Source: Bryobacterales bacterium
GTDB taxonomy: Bacteria > Acidobacteriota > Terriglobia > Bryobacterales > Bryobacteraceae
Assembly: GCA_020852175.1 (NCBI GenBank)
Contig: JADZBH010000019.1
Location: 1-64,000, forward strand
Direction: 5' to 3'
DNA: 64,000 nt
Positions 33,459 to 42,032 of the stretch are shown in pieces; position 1 is the first letter of the stretch; each line of letters opens with the position of its first letter. The notes under the pieces were generated by a model that saw only the letters and a program-made list of their open reading frames with translations, had not been told where the DNA came from and did no database searches. Both the position numbers and the translations under genes were made by a program.

Positions 33459-35453
33459 ATGACGAGTCGGAGACGAAAGTGGCGCGGCCCCTATCTGCTG
33501 GCCGCCGCGGCCACACTGGCGGCGGCGACGATTGGGGCGAACCTCATTCCGGCGCAGCAAGCCGCGGGACAGGAGGATGCGGAGCTTCCTCAACACGCCG
33601 ATTGCACGCTGTTCACGGAAAAAGGGGCGGCCATGCGCCGCCGCGCCGAACTGGGCGATGCGGCGGACGGATACAGGCAGTCGGCGCTCACCGCGCAGGT
33701 CACCGGCCTGCTCGGTTCGGCCAGCCGTGTCGTGCCCGGCGGCAGCCGCACCGACATCCTGCAGCAGATCGACCGGCTGGGGGTGATTGACGGGGAGATT
33801 TTCAAGGCGATGGCCAATGCCGGGGTTGTCCCGGCCGCACGCACGAACGACTACGAGTACATCCGCCGCGTCTCGCTCGACCTGACAGGCCGCGTGCCCA
33901 AGCCCGAAGCGGTGGCGGCGTTCGCCGCCGATCCATCGCCCAACAAACGCGCCGCGCTGGTGGATGCCCTGCTGGCCACGCCGGAGTTCGTCGACAAATG
34001 GACGATGTACTTCGGCGACCTCCTCAAGAACACCACGCGCAACACGCAGGTGGTGCGCTACACCGAGGGCCGGAACGCCTTCCACGCCTGGATTCGCGAC
34101 GCCATCGCCACCAACAAAGGCTACGACAAGATGGCCACCGAGCTGATCACCAGCAGCACGCCAAACACCTGGGAGCAGGGCGAGGCCAACTGGCTGGTAG
34201 GCGGCTTCGTGACGGGAAGCCCGCGCAGCGGCCAGGACATCTTCGACCAGCAAGCCTCCAACGTGGCGGAAACCTTCCTCGGCAACGCGCAGGTGAACTG
34301 CATTCTCTGCCATGACGGGCGGCGCCATCTGGATTCGCTCAGCGTATGGGGCAAGCAGGCCACGCGCCTGGAGGCATACGGATTGGCCGCCTTCTTCGCC
34401 AAGACGAGCATGGCGCGCCGCAACGTCTCCCAGCAGCCTTTGCGCTACTACTGGTCGGTCACCAACAATCCGCGCGCCGCCGACTATCCGCTGAACACCA
34501 CCTCCGGGAACCGTCCCGTGCGGAAGCCGATCGGTTCGATCTCGAACGTGAAGCCCGTTTATCCGTTCACGGGGGAGGGGCCGGAACCGGGCGAGGAGTA
34601 CCGCGCGGCGCTCGCACGCATTCTCACCAGGGACATTCAGTTCTCGCGCACCATCGTGAACTACATGTGGAAGGAGTTTTTCGGCCGCGGCATCGTCGAG
34701 CCGGCCGACCAGTTCGACCCGATGCGGCTGGACCCCGCCAACCCGCCGCCCAGCGGCTGGACCATCCAGCCGACGCATCCTGAGTTGCTCGACAAACTGG
34801 CGCGGGAGTTTCAACAGAACAACTACGATCTGCGCTGGCTGATGCGCGCCATCGCGACATCGGAGGCCTACCAGCTCAGCTCCTCGTACAGCGGCGAGTG
34901 GAAGCCGGAGTATGAGCGGCTGTTCGCGCGCAAGTATGTCCGCCGTCTGTGGGGCGAAGAGGTGCTGGATTCCATCGTTCAGATCTCGAACCTGCCCAAC
35001 CGCATGAACCTGGTGCGCGACGATCCGAACCCTCTCTTCTGGACGATGCAGCTTCCCGAACCGGCGACGCCCGGCGGCGGCGTGGGTTCGTTCCTGGACA
35101 GCTTCATGCGCGGCAACCGGGACAACGAGGACCGGAAGTCCGACGGCGGCGTGCCGCAGGTGTTGAACCTGATGAACGATGCGCTTGTACTCTCGCGCAC
35201 GAAGGCGACGGGCAGCGGCGCCTCGGCCAGTTTCGCCCGCCAGTTGATCGCGAAGTATCCCCAGGCCGCTCAGAACCAGCCGCTGGCCGAAGAGATGTTC
35301 CTTACCGTGCTGTCACGCCCGCCCAGCGGGGCCGAACTCACCACGGCGATGAACGCCCTTGCCGCGGGCGCTTCCGCCGCGCAACGCCAGCGCCAGGTGG
35401 AGGACCTGCTGTGGGCCCTCTTCAACAAAGTGGACTTCGTCTTCAACTACTAG
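33459..35453 (+). CDS. DUF1549/DUF1553 protein (planctomycete-type, short form)
   Basis: 664 residues with an N-terminal signal or anchor helix (about residues 10-26). A DUF1549 region follows ('[23 protein letters not shown]', 'TPEFVDKWTMYFGDLLKN'), then a single CxxCH motif ('NCILCHDGRRH') that could bind heme c, then DUF1553 ('RTIVNYMWKEFFGRGIVEPADQF', 'WLMRAIATSEAYQLSS'). It lacks the separate N-terminal PSCyt1 cytochrome domain found in the 1,007-residue paralogue at 56190. The DUF1501 gene follows 20 bp downstream, the standard pairing in Planctomycetes and Acidobacteria. The biochemical role is not established; envelope location is likely. Confidence 0.85.
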   Translation: MTSRRRKWRGPYLLAAAATLAAATIGANLIPAQQAAGQEDAELPQHADCTLFTEKGAAMRRRAELGDAADGYRQSALTAQVTGLLGSASRVVPGGSRTDILQQIDRLGVIDGEIFKAMANAGVVPAARTNDYEYIRRVSLDLTGRVPKPEAVAAFAADPSPNKRAALVDALLATPEFVDKWTMYFGDLLKNTTRNTQVVRYTEGRNAFHAWIRDAIATNKGYDKMATELITSSTPNTWEQGEANWLVGGFVTGSPRSGQDIFDQQASNVAETFLGNAQVNCILCHDGRRHLDSLSVWGKQATRLEAYGLAAFFAKTSMARRNVSQQPLRYYWSVTNNPRAADYPLNTTSGNRPVRKPIGSISNVKPVYPFTGEGPEPGEEYRAALARILTRDIQFSRTIVNYMWKEFFGRGIVEPADQFDPMRLDPANPPPSGWTIQPTHPELLDKLAREFQQNNYDLRWLMRAIATSEAYQLSSSYSGEWKPEYERLFARKYVRRLWGEEVLDSIVQISNLPNRMNLVRDDPNPLFWTMQLPEPATPGGGVGSFLDSFMRGNRDNEDRKSDGGVPQVLNLMNDALVLSRTKATGSGASASFARQLIAKYPQAAQNQPLAEEMFLTVLSRPPSGAELTTAMNALAAGASAAQRQRQVEDLLWALFNKVDFVFNY

Positions 35454-35473
35454 GTGAGCCAGGAGAGATTCCC

Positions 35474-36868
35474 ATGAACAGCCGGCAGCTTAATCAATTC
35501 CTCGCCCGCCGTCCTCAGACGCACCGCTTCTTCTTCGAGCGGCCTCACATCTCGCGCCGCGAGATCTTTCAGTGGCTTGGCGCGGGCGTTACCGGGGCTG
35601 CGCTCGTGAACCCCGGGCGCGCCATGGAGGTGATCTCGACGGGCGGCGGACAGCCCATCTCGAAAGCCGAAAACGTCATCTTCATCTTGTGCTCGGGCGC
35701 CATGAGCCACGTGGACACCTTCGATTTCAAGGCGACTTCCGACTCTCCGCTCGACCTGATGAAGCCTGACACGATCAACGGCATCGCCTGGCCCGCCGGC
35801 CTGATGCCCAAGCTCGGCGCATCGTTGGGCGACCTGGCCATCGTGCGCAGCGTCCGCAGTTGGAACCTGCAGCACAGGCTTGCCCAGGTGTGGGCGCAAA
35901 TCGGGCGCAATCCCGCGGCGGCGCTTGGCGACATCGCCCCCAACACCGGTTCCATCGTGGCCATCGAGAAGCAGAAGGAACGCCTGCCCTCGCACATCTT
36001 CCCCATCTTCCTGGGACTCAATGCGGGCGACATGGTAGGCCCCGGTTATCTCAGTTCCGTCTACGCGCCGATGAAGATCGCGCCAGCCACCAGCGGTCTG
36101 CCCGACACCTCCAACAGCGACGGGCAGGAGCGTTTTGAAAGCAAGTACGCGCTGATGAAGTCGCTGGACGCGCCCCTGCGCGCCACAAGCCCAACGAACA
36201 CGGCATTCTCCGACTACGGCGCCTTCTACGAGGCCGGCAAGGCCATGATGTTCAACCCGGCCGTCAACGATGCCTTCCGGTTCACCGCCGACGAAAGCGC
36301 GCTTTACGGCAGTTCGGGTTTCGGCAACGCCTGCCTGCTGGCGCATAAAGTGCTGCGCGCCAACGGAGGAACCCGTTACATTCAGATTCAGTTCGGCGGT
36401 TGGGACCACCACCAGGACATCTACTCCACCACGGCCACCGACCGGTTGCCGGCGCTCACCCGGCAACTCGACAACGGCCTGTCGCGCCTGATCGCCGATC
36501 TGAAGGGCTCCGGACTGCTCGACAAGACGTTCGTCGTGCTCATGAGCGAGTTCGGCCGCACCGTCGGTCCCATTACCGCGCAGGATGGCCGCGACCATTT
36601 TCTCCAGCAGTTCGCCATGTTCGCCGGCGCGGGCATCCATGCCGGCCGCACGCTTGGCTCCACCAACGCGGACGGTTCGGCCACGGCTACCTACGCCTGG
36701 AACCAGGAGCGCGACGTGCGTCCGGAGGACATCGAAGCCACCATCTACTCAGCCATGGGAATCGACTGGACCACGATCCGCTACGACGATCCCTTCGGCC
36801 GGGGTTTTGAATATGTTCCGTCGGCGCGCGAAGGCGTCTACACGCCGCTGCACGAACTGTGGGCTTAA
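35474..36868 (+). CDS. DUF1501 (sulfatase/alkaline-phosphatase-fold) protein
   Basis: 464 residues. A twin-Arg-containing stretch '[21 protein letters not shown]' serves as an export signal, offset from the N-terminus as usual for DUF1501. Family signatures are '[20 protein letters not shown]', '[19 protein letters not shown]', '[12 protein letters not shown]' (metal-binding WDHH), '[12 protein letters not shown]' and '[17 protein letters not shown]'. The alkaline-phosphatase-like core suggests a hydrolase, possibly a sulfatase or phosphatase, but no activity is proven. AGGAGA precedes the ATG. It pairs with the DUF1549/1553 gene 20 bp upstream. The stop overlaps the convergent rlmN stop by 4 bp. 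Confidence 0.85.
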   Translation: MNSRQLNQFLARRPQTHRFFFERPHISRREIFQWLGAGVTGAALVNPGRAMEVISTGGGQPISKAENVIFILCSGAMSHVDTFDFKATSDSPLDLMKPDTINGIAWPAGLMPKLGASLGDLAIVRSVRSWNLQHRLAQVWAQIGRNPAAALGDIAPNTGSIVAIEKQKERLPSHIFPIFLGLNAGDMVGPGYLSSVYAPMKIAPATSGLPDTSNSDGQERFESKYALMKSLDAPLRATSPTNTAFSDYGAFYEAGKAMMFNPAVNDAFRFTADESALYGSSGFGNACLLAHKVLRANGGTRYIQIQFGGWDHHQDIYSTTATDRLPALTRQLDNGLSRLIADLKGSGLLDKTFVVLMSEFGRTVGPITAQDGRDHFLQQFAMFAGAGIHAGRTLGSTNADGSATATYAWNQERDVRPEDIEATIYSAMGIDWTTIRYDDPFGRGFEYVPSAREGVYTPLHELWA

Positions 36869-37965
36869 CGCCGGTCCGCGCCTGGCGACGGAGAGATCGC
36901 CACCAGCCCTGGCGCTCCGCCCGCCGCCGTCACCTCCGCGTCCGCCATGCGTTTTAGCTGGCCGCAGGCGGCGTAGATGTCGCGTCCGCGCGGCTTCCGG
37001 ATGAAACAGGGAATCACGCGCTGGACAATCCGCCGGAAGCTATCGACCCGCTCCGGCGAAGGCGTGCCGAACGGGATTCCCGGCCCGGGGTTCAGCGCGA
37101 TCAGGTTCACCTTGCAGCGCAAATGTCCCAGCAGGGAGACCACGCGCGCGGCGTCGGCATCGGTGTCGTTCACGCCGTCCAGCAGGACATACTCGAACGT
37201 CAGCCGTTCCCAGGCGCGCAGGGGATAGGCGCGGCAGGCGTCGAGCAGGTCGCGCAGATGCCACTTCTTCGTGATCGGCATGAGTTCCCGCCGCTGCTCC
37301 TCGTGCGAGGCGTTCAACGAAATCGCCAGTCTGGGCCGTACCGCGGCCCGGCCCAACGCCTCCATCCGGTTCACGATGCCCGACGTGGACAGGGTGATTC
37401 GCCGCTCGCTCATGCCCACGCCCCGGGTGTCGCACAGAATGCGCGTGGCCTTCAAGACGTTGTCCAGATTCAGCAACGGTTCGCCTTGCCCCATCATGAC
37501 GGCGTTCACCTGCCGCGATTGGGGGTCCAGTTTGTGCCGCGCGGCGCCCAGCAACACCTGGCCCACGATTTCGCCCGCCGTCAGATTGCGCTCCAACCCC
37601 ATCAGCGCCGTCAGGCAGAACTTGCAATCCACCGGGCAGCCCACTTGCGTCGAGATGCACAGCGTGTCGCGGCGCTCCTCGGGCATGAACACGGTTTCCA
37701 CCGACCGGCCATCGGACAGCTCCAGCAGATAGCGGTGAGTTCCGTCCGCGGAGGCGAATTCCTGCGACACGCCGGGCCAGCCGAACGGCGCCTGTTGCGC
37801 CAGGTGCGCGCGCAATTCCCTGGACACCGTGGTGACGGCATCCCAGCCGGACGCGCGGTTCCTATACGCGGCCGTGTAGAGTTGCCGCGCGCGGAACTCC
37901 GGTTCTCCCGGCGGCAACAGCTCCTGGATTTCGGGAAGTTCCCGGCCGATCAGCGCCGGTTTCAT
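36865..37965 (-). CDS. rlmN: 23S rRNA (adenine-C2)-methyltransferase RlmN
   Basis: 366-residue radical-SAM methyltransferase that modifies A2503 of 23S rRNA and A37 of some tRNAs. The [4Fe-4S] motif is C110-x3-C114-x2-C117 ('[12 protein letters not shown]'). Further motifs are '[11 protein letters not shown]' (usually MGMGEPLLN; Gln replaces the second Met), 'ITLSTSGIV', 'AISLNAS', '[10 protein letters not shown]' and the C-terminal 'YAACGQL' with Cys334, which carries the methyl intermediate. Length is normal. TACACT (37978-37973) lies 7 nt before the ATG and divergently faces the M16 protease promoter. Confidence 0.93.
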   Translation of the reverse strand: MKPALIGRELPEIQELLPPGEPEFRARQLYTAAYRNRASGWDAVTTVSRELRAHLAQQAPFGWPGVSQEFASADGTHRYLLELSDGRSVETVFMPEERRDTLCISTQVGCPVDCKFCLTALMGLERNLTAGEIVGQVLLGAARHKLDPQSRQVNAVMMGQGEPLLNLDNVLKATRILCDTRGVGMSERRITLSTSGIVNRMEALGRAAVRPRLAISLNASHEEQRRELMPITKKWHLRDLLDACRAYPLRAWERLTFEYVLLDGVNDTDADAARVVSLLGHLRCKVNLIALNPGPGIPFGTPSPERVDSFRRIVQRVIPCFIRKPRGRDIYAACGQLKRMADAEVTAAGGAPGLVAISPSPGADRR

Positions 37966-37972
37966 CCTGCCC

Positions 37973-37978
37973 AGTGTA
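37973..37978 (-). promoter_or_regulatory. Candidate extended -10 box for rlmN
   Basis: TGCTACACT on the minus strand; TACACT ends 7 nt before the ATG at 37965. Confidence 0.45.
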
Positions 37979-38002
37979 GCAATCCTCCGCCGTCCGGCCT
38001 GC

Positions 38003-38008
38003 TACACT
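38003..38008 (+). promoter_or_regulatory. Candidate extended -10 box for the M16 protease gene
   Basis: TGCTACACT on the plus strand, 24 nt before the ATG at 38033. It faces the near-identical box of rlmN with 24 bp between the two hexamers. Confidence 0.35.
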
Positions 38009-38032
38009 AAGAATGCAATTTCCCTTCCCCAG

Positions 38033-39334
38033 ATGGCTTTCTACAACGGCGCGGCTATGCCTTCGCTTACTCGCGATATCGAACAATCCCAGCTTGCCAA
38101 CGGACTGAAGGTGGTCTCCGAGTACATGCCGCATGTGCGCAGCGTCTCGGTGGGCATCTGGATCAACTCCGGTTCGCGCCGCGAGGAGGGCCCGGAAAAC
38201 GGCATCTCCCACTTCATCGAGCACATGCTTTTCAAAGGCACGGAAACCCGATCGGCCGAGGGGATCGCCCGCGAAATGGATGGTCTCGGCGGCCACCTGG
38301 ACGCCTTCACGGGCAAGGAACTGGTCAGCTTTAATGCCAAGATATTGGACGAACACCTGCCCGCCGCTTTCGATGTGCTCGCCGACATGGTGCTGCACCC
38401 GGTCTTCCGCGACGGCGACATCGAGAAGGAAAAGGGCGTCATCCTGGAAGAGCTCAAGATGGAGGTGGACAATCCCGAGTACCAGATTCACGAAACCTTC
38501 CTGAGCAATTTCTGGAAGGGCCACCCGCTGGGCCAGTCCATTCTTGGCACCCGCGAAACCATCACCGGCTTCACGCGCGAAATGATCGGCGGCTACTGGC
38601 GCCGCGTCTATTCCCCCGCGAACATTGTCGTCACGGCTGCGGGCAACGTCCGCCACGAAACCATTCTGGAGCTGGCGCGCCGCTATTTCGAGGAACTCGC
38701 TCCAGGACCCGACCTGCAACCGCAAGCCGTGCCGCGGCCGCACGCCGCCATCCTCACCAAAAGCAAACGTTCGCTCGAACAGGTGCATCTCATCCTGGGC
38801 GTGCCTTCCTATCCCGCCGCGCACCCGAACCGTTTCGCCGCCTACACCATGAATACGCTGCTGGGCGGCACCATGAGTTCGCGGCTGTTCCAGAACATCC
38901 GCGAACAGCGCGGCCTTGCCTACTCGGTTTTTTCGGAAGCCAGCAGCTATCGCGATACCGGCTATCTCAGCGTCTATGCCGGAACGGGGCGCGAATCGTT
39001 GAACGAGGTCATCGGCCTTATTCTGGAGGAGTTCCGCAAGTTCAAGAGCGAGCTCGTCGGGGAAGATGAGTTGCGGCGCGCCAAGAACAACCTGAAAGGT
39101 TCGCTCATGCTGGGCCTGGAATCCACGTCCAGCCGCATGACCAACCTCGCCCGCCAGCAGATCTACTTCGGCCGGTTCCCCACGATGGACGAACTGCTGG
39201 AACACATTGAAGGCGTCACCTCCGAACAGATGCGCGACGTGGCCAACGAATTCTTCCAGCCGCAACGCCTGGGGCTCGCCGTGCTGGGTCCGCTCACGGG
39301 CGTCAAAATCGGCCGCGGCCAGCTTACCTGTTAG
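38033..39334 (+). CDS. M16-family zinc protease (processing-peptidase type)
   Basis: 433-residue peptidase of the M16 (insulinase/mitochondrial-processing-peptidase) family, single-unit bacterial form. The inverted zinc motif HxxEH is present as 'ENGISHFIEHMLFKGT', with the third ligand Glu about 75 residues later ('EKGVILEELKMEVDNPEY'). The C-terminal half contains 'LLGGTMSSRLFQNIREQRGLAYSVFS', the conserved R/Y substrate-binding region. No clear signal peptide, so probably cytoplasmic. An ATG at 38057 is an alternative start; neither has a Shine-Dalgarno. The 3' end overlaps the convergent P1 peptidase gene by 11 bp. Confidence 0.9.
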   Translation: MAFYNGAAMPSLTRDIEQSQLANGLKVVSEYMPHVRSVSVGIWINSGSRREEGPENGISHFIEHMLFKGTETRSAEGIAREMDGLGGHLDAFTGKELVSFNAKILDEHLPAAFDVLADMVLHPVFRDGDIEKEKGVILEELKMEVDNPEYQIHETFLSNFWKGHPLGQSILGTRETITGFTREMIGGYWRRVYSPANIVVTAAGNVRHETILELARRYFEELAPGPDLQPQAVPRPHAAILTKSKRSLEQVHLILGVPSYPAAHPNRFAAYTMNTLLGGTMSSRLFQNIREQRGLAYSVFSEASSYRDTGYLSVYAGTGRESLNEVIGLILEEFRKFKSELVGEDELRRAKNNLKGSLMLGLESTSSRMTNLARQQIYFGRFPTMDELLEHIEGVTSEQMRDVANEFFQPQRLGLAVLGPLTGVKIGRGQLTC

Positions 39335-40298
39335 GTTCGCCCAGTCCCGGCAGCCCGCCCGCGGGCGCCGCCAGTCGCACGGCTCTCGCGATCGCCTGAG
39401 CCAGCACACTGGCCGCCGCCGCGCCCAACGCCATCAGATCGCACTCGGCCTTTCCCGCCGACAGCGCGAAGGTGACATCGCCATCGTACAGCGTCCAGGC
39501 CGGAGATACCGCCCGCGCGAAACCTGCGTTCGCCATCTGGGCCAGTTTTGACGCGTGCACCTTGTTCAGCCGCGCATTGGTGGCCACCACGGCGAGCGTC
39601 GTATTCTGGCCAAAAGGCGCCGTCCGCCGTTGCGCGCCGCGCTGAAGACTTGCCGCCGTGCCGGCGAAGGTTCGAGCACCGGCCGCCGTGCGCGCACCCG
39701 CCAGAATTTTTCCCGTAGCCGGATCGAGCACATCACCGAAGGCGTTCACAACCGCCAGCGCCGCCACACTCACGCCCGCGAACGGTCCTTCCAATTCAAC
39801 CGATGCGGTCCCCACGCCGGACTTCATCGCGCGGCTCATCCCGAAGAGTTTCCCCACGGAGGCCCCGGTTCCGGCTCCTACATTGCCCTCGGCCACGGGG
39901 GCGTTTGTCGCGGATTTTGCCGCCGCTTCGCCCAGGTCCCGGTCGGGATATGCGCCTTTCTTCGCCAGCGCCAGATCGTAGAGGATGGCTCCCGGCACCA
40001 GCGGCACCACCCCGGCCGCCGTCGGATACCCCACGCCCTTTCGCGCCAGGTAGCTACGGACGCCCGAGGCGGCTTCCAGCCCGAACGCGCTGCCGCCGGC
40101 CAGGCAGATGGCGTGCACGCGGTCCGTCACATGATCGGGCGCCAGCACCTGCCACTCCGTCGACCCGGTGGCCGAGCCGCGAATGTCCAGTCCGCCCACC
40201 GCTTCGCCTTCGCACAGAATCACGGTGCATCCGGTGAGCGAATCACGCCGCGCCGCATGGCCTACAAGAATGCCGTCAATGGCGGTCAAGCCTTTCAT
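39324..40298 (-). CDS. P1 (DmpA-like) self-processing aminopeptidase/esterase family protein
   Basis: 324 residues of the S58/P1 family, N-terminal-nucleophile enzymes that self-cleave into two chains. Signatures are 'LTAIDGILVGHA', 'GCTVILCEGEAVGG', 'ICLAGGSAFGLEAASGV', 'GNVGAGTGASVGKL', 'KSGVGTAS' and the processing site region 'QNTTLAVVATNARL', where the Thr after the Asn is the expected nucleophile. Members act as L-aminopeptidase/D-esterases or beta-peptidases; the specificity here is unknown. No signal peptide. Convergent with the M16 gene (11-bp overlap) and divergent from the Mla-type operon. Confidence 0.86.
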   Translation of the reverse strand: MKGLTAIDGILVGHAARRDSLTGCTVILCEGEAVGGLDIRGSATGSTEWQVLAPDHVTDRVHAICLAGGSAFGLEAASGVRSYLARKGVGYPTAAGVVPLVPGAILYDLALAKKGAYPDRDLGEAAAKSATNAPVAEGNVGAGTGASVGKLFGMSRAMKSGVGTASVELEGPFAGVSVAALAVVNAFGDVLDPATGKILAGARTAAGARTFAGTAASLQRGAQRRTAPFGQNTTLAVVATNARLNKVHASKLAQMANAGFARAVSPAWTLYDGDVTFALSAGKAECDLMALGAAAASVLAQAIARAVRLAAPAGGLPGLGEPNR

Positions 40299-40416
40299 CG
40301 CGAAGCCCGAAGACGGCTCTATGGTAGCATCGGGAGACCGTGTCCCCAGCCGCGGAGATCGTCTGTTTTACGCCGCGTGGCGGGCCAAGCGCCCGCGGGG
40401 CTAAGATGGGGGAGAT

Positions 40417-41178
40417 TTGCTCGACTGGCTGAAACCACAGGTTCTGGCGTTACAGAACTTCGTCACACTGAGCGGCCGTGCCTATGTGAATCTGTTCCGG
40501 AGTCCGCACTATCTGGACGACATCATTCTCCAGATGGACACGATCGGCGTTGGCTCGCTTCCCATCGTTCTACTTACAGGAATCTTCAGCGGCGCCACCA
40601 TCACGCTGCAAATGTCCCGTGCGTTGAACCAGTACGGCGCCAGCGGCGAGGTGGGCCAGATCGTAGCCATTTCACTGGTGCGCGAGTTGGGTCCCGTGCT
40701 CTCCGCCGTGACGGTTGCCGGCCGGAACGCCTCCGGCATGGCCAGCGAATTGGGCTCGATGAAAGTGACCGAGCAGATCGATGCCATGCGCGCCCTGGGC
40801 ACCGACCCCACACAGAAGCTGGTGACGCCGCGCCTGGTGGCCATCGCCGTCGTTCAACCGCTGCTCACCATCCTCGCCGATGCCATCGGCCTTCTCGGCG
40901 GCTATCTCATGGCGGTCGTCGCGCTGCATCTGACCACGGACATGCAGTACTGGTCCAGCGCCCACCAGGCATTGGAGTACGACGATATACTGCAAGGCCT
41001 GCTGAAGCCGTTCGTCTTTGCCCAGATCATCGCTCTGGTGGGCTGCTACTACGGAATGTTCACCACCGGCGGCGCCCAAGGCGTCGGCCGGTCCACCACG
41101 CAGGCCGTGGTTACCTCCATCGTGTGGGTTTTCGTCGTGAACCTTTTTATCGGGCAGTTTTTCATCAACCTCAAGTGA
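40417..41178 (+). CDS. mlaE: MlaE-family ABC transporter permease
   Basis: 253-residue permease of the MlaE/YrbE type, part of an MCE lipid transporter that moves phospholipids between membranes. Visible are 'GSLPIVLLTGIFSGATITLQ', 'ALVRELGP'-type 'ISLVRELGPVLSAVTVAGR', 'ASELGSMKVTEQIDAMRALG' (the coupling and interfacial region), and four to five hydrophobic segments. The start is the TTG at 40417, with GGGGGAG at 40408-40414; no in-frame ATG fits. TAAGAT (40402-40407) could be a -10. It is the first gene of mlaE-mlaF-mlaD. Confidence 0.9.
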   Translation: MLDWLKPQVLALQNFVTLSGRAYVNLFRSPHYLDDIILQMDTIGVGSLPIVLLTGIFSGATITLQMSRALNQYGASGEVGQIVAISLVRELGPVLSAVTVAGRNASGMASELGSMKVTEQIDAMRALGTDPTQKLVTPRLVAIAVVQPLLTILADAIGLLGGYLMAVVALHLTTDMQYWSSAHQALEYDDILQGLLKPFVFAQIIALVGCYYGMFTTGGAQGVGRSTTQAVVTSIVWVFVVNLFIGQFFINLK

Positions 41179-41189
41179 GCGTGGATGCG

Positions 41190-42029
41190 ATGGCGACTCC
41201 GGCAACCAACGGCGACCAGGAGCGGGAGGTTCTCCGCATGGAGGGCATCACCCTCCGCTTCGACCACGTCACCGCGCTCGACCGTGTCGATTTTTCGCTG
41301 CGCCGCGGCGAAACCTGCATCGTTCAGGGCGCCGCCGGAAGCGGCAAGACCGTACTTCTGAAAATCGCCCTTGGTCTCATCCGGCCCGACGAAGGCCACA
41401 TTTACATCTTTGGCAAGGAGATGACACGCGCGCCCGAACAGGATTGGATGGAGGCGCGCGCGGCCATGGGCATCCTGTTCCAGGAGGGCGGATTGTTCGA
41501 TTCGATGACCATCGAGGAAAACGTCGCCTATCCTCTGGAAAACATCAAGGCCGTGCACTGCCCCAGGGACGAGGTGCGTCCGCGCGTGGAGGAGGCTTTG
41601 CAGTTCGTGGAGCTGGGCCACACGCTCGAAAAGGTGCCGAGCGAGCTTTCGGGGGGCATGCGCCGCCGCGTCGGCATCGCCCGCGCCGTCGTCACGCGCC
41701 CGAAACTGGTGCTGTACGATTCGCCCACGGCCGGGCTCGATCCCATAACCGCCACCACCATCATGGCCCTTGTGGCCAAGGAGCGCGACACGCGTCACAC
41801 GGCCACCGCGCTGGTCACCCACCGGTATCAGGACGGCCATCTGCTGGCCAACTACACATGGGACGCCGGACGCGGCCGGCTGGCGCGGTCCGATGGCGGC
41901 GGCAGCGCCTCGCGCACGCGCTTCCTCGTCCTGTGCGAAGGCCGCAAAGTCTTCGAAGGCTCACAGGAAGAGCTGGAATCCTCCACCGATGAATACATCT
42001 CGCAGTTCGCGAGAAGATGGAAAGAGTAG
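41190..42029 (+). CDS. mlaF: MlaF-family ABC transporter ATP-binding protein
   Basis: 279-residue ATPase of the MCE transporter. Walker A is 'GAAGSGKT' (residues 47-54), the Q-loop 'GILFQEGGLFDSMTIEENVAYPL', the signature 'LSGGMRRR' (153-160), the D-loop 'GLDP' and the H-loop His211. In Walker B ('LVLYDSPTAGLDP') the catalytic Glu after Asp177 is replaced by Ser178. Between the H-loop and the C-terminal 'LCEGRKVFEGSQEEL' there is an added Gly/Ser/Arg-rich segment (about 224-240). The ATG at 41190 is used; in-frame GTGs at 41175, whose GTGA would overlap the mlaE stop, and at 41181 are alternatives. mlaD starts 3 bp after its stop. Confidence 0.88.
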   Translation: MATPATNGDQEREVLRMEGITLRFDHVTALDRVDFSLRRGETCIVQGAAGSGKTVLLKIALGLIRPDEGHIYIFGKEMTRAPEQDWMEARAAMGILFQEGGLFDSMTIEENVAYPLENIKAVHCPRDEVRPRVEEALQFVELGHTLEKVPSELSGGMRRRVGIARAVVTRPKLVLYDSPTAGLDPITATTIMALVAKERDTRHTATALVTHRYQDGHLLANYTWDAGRGRLARSDGGGSASRTRFLVLCEGRKVFEGSQEELESSTDEYISQFARRWKE

Positions 42030-42032
42030 CCA

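Noticed and set aside
39555..41189. Upstream extension of the MlaF frame through the P1 peptidase and mlaE genes
   Set aside because: The extension is antisense or out of frame with two well supported genes; the ATPase begins near 41175-41190.
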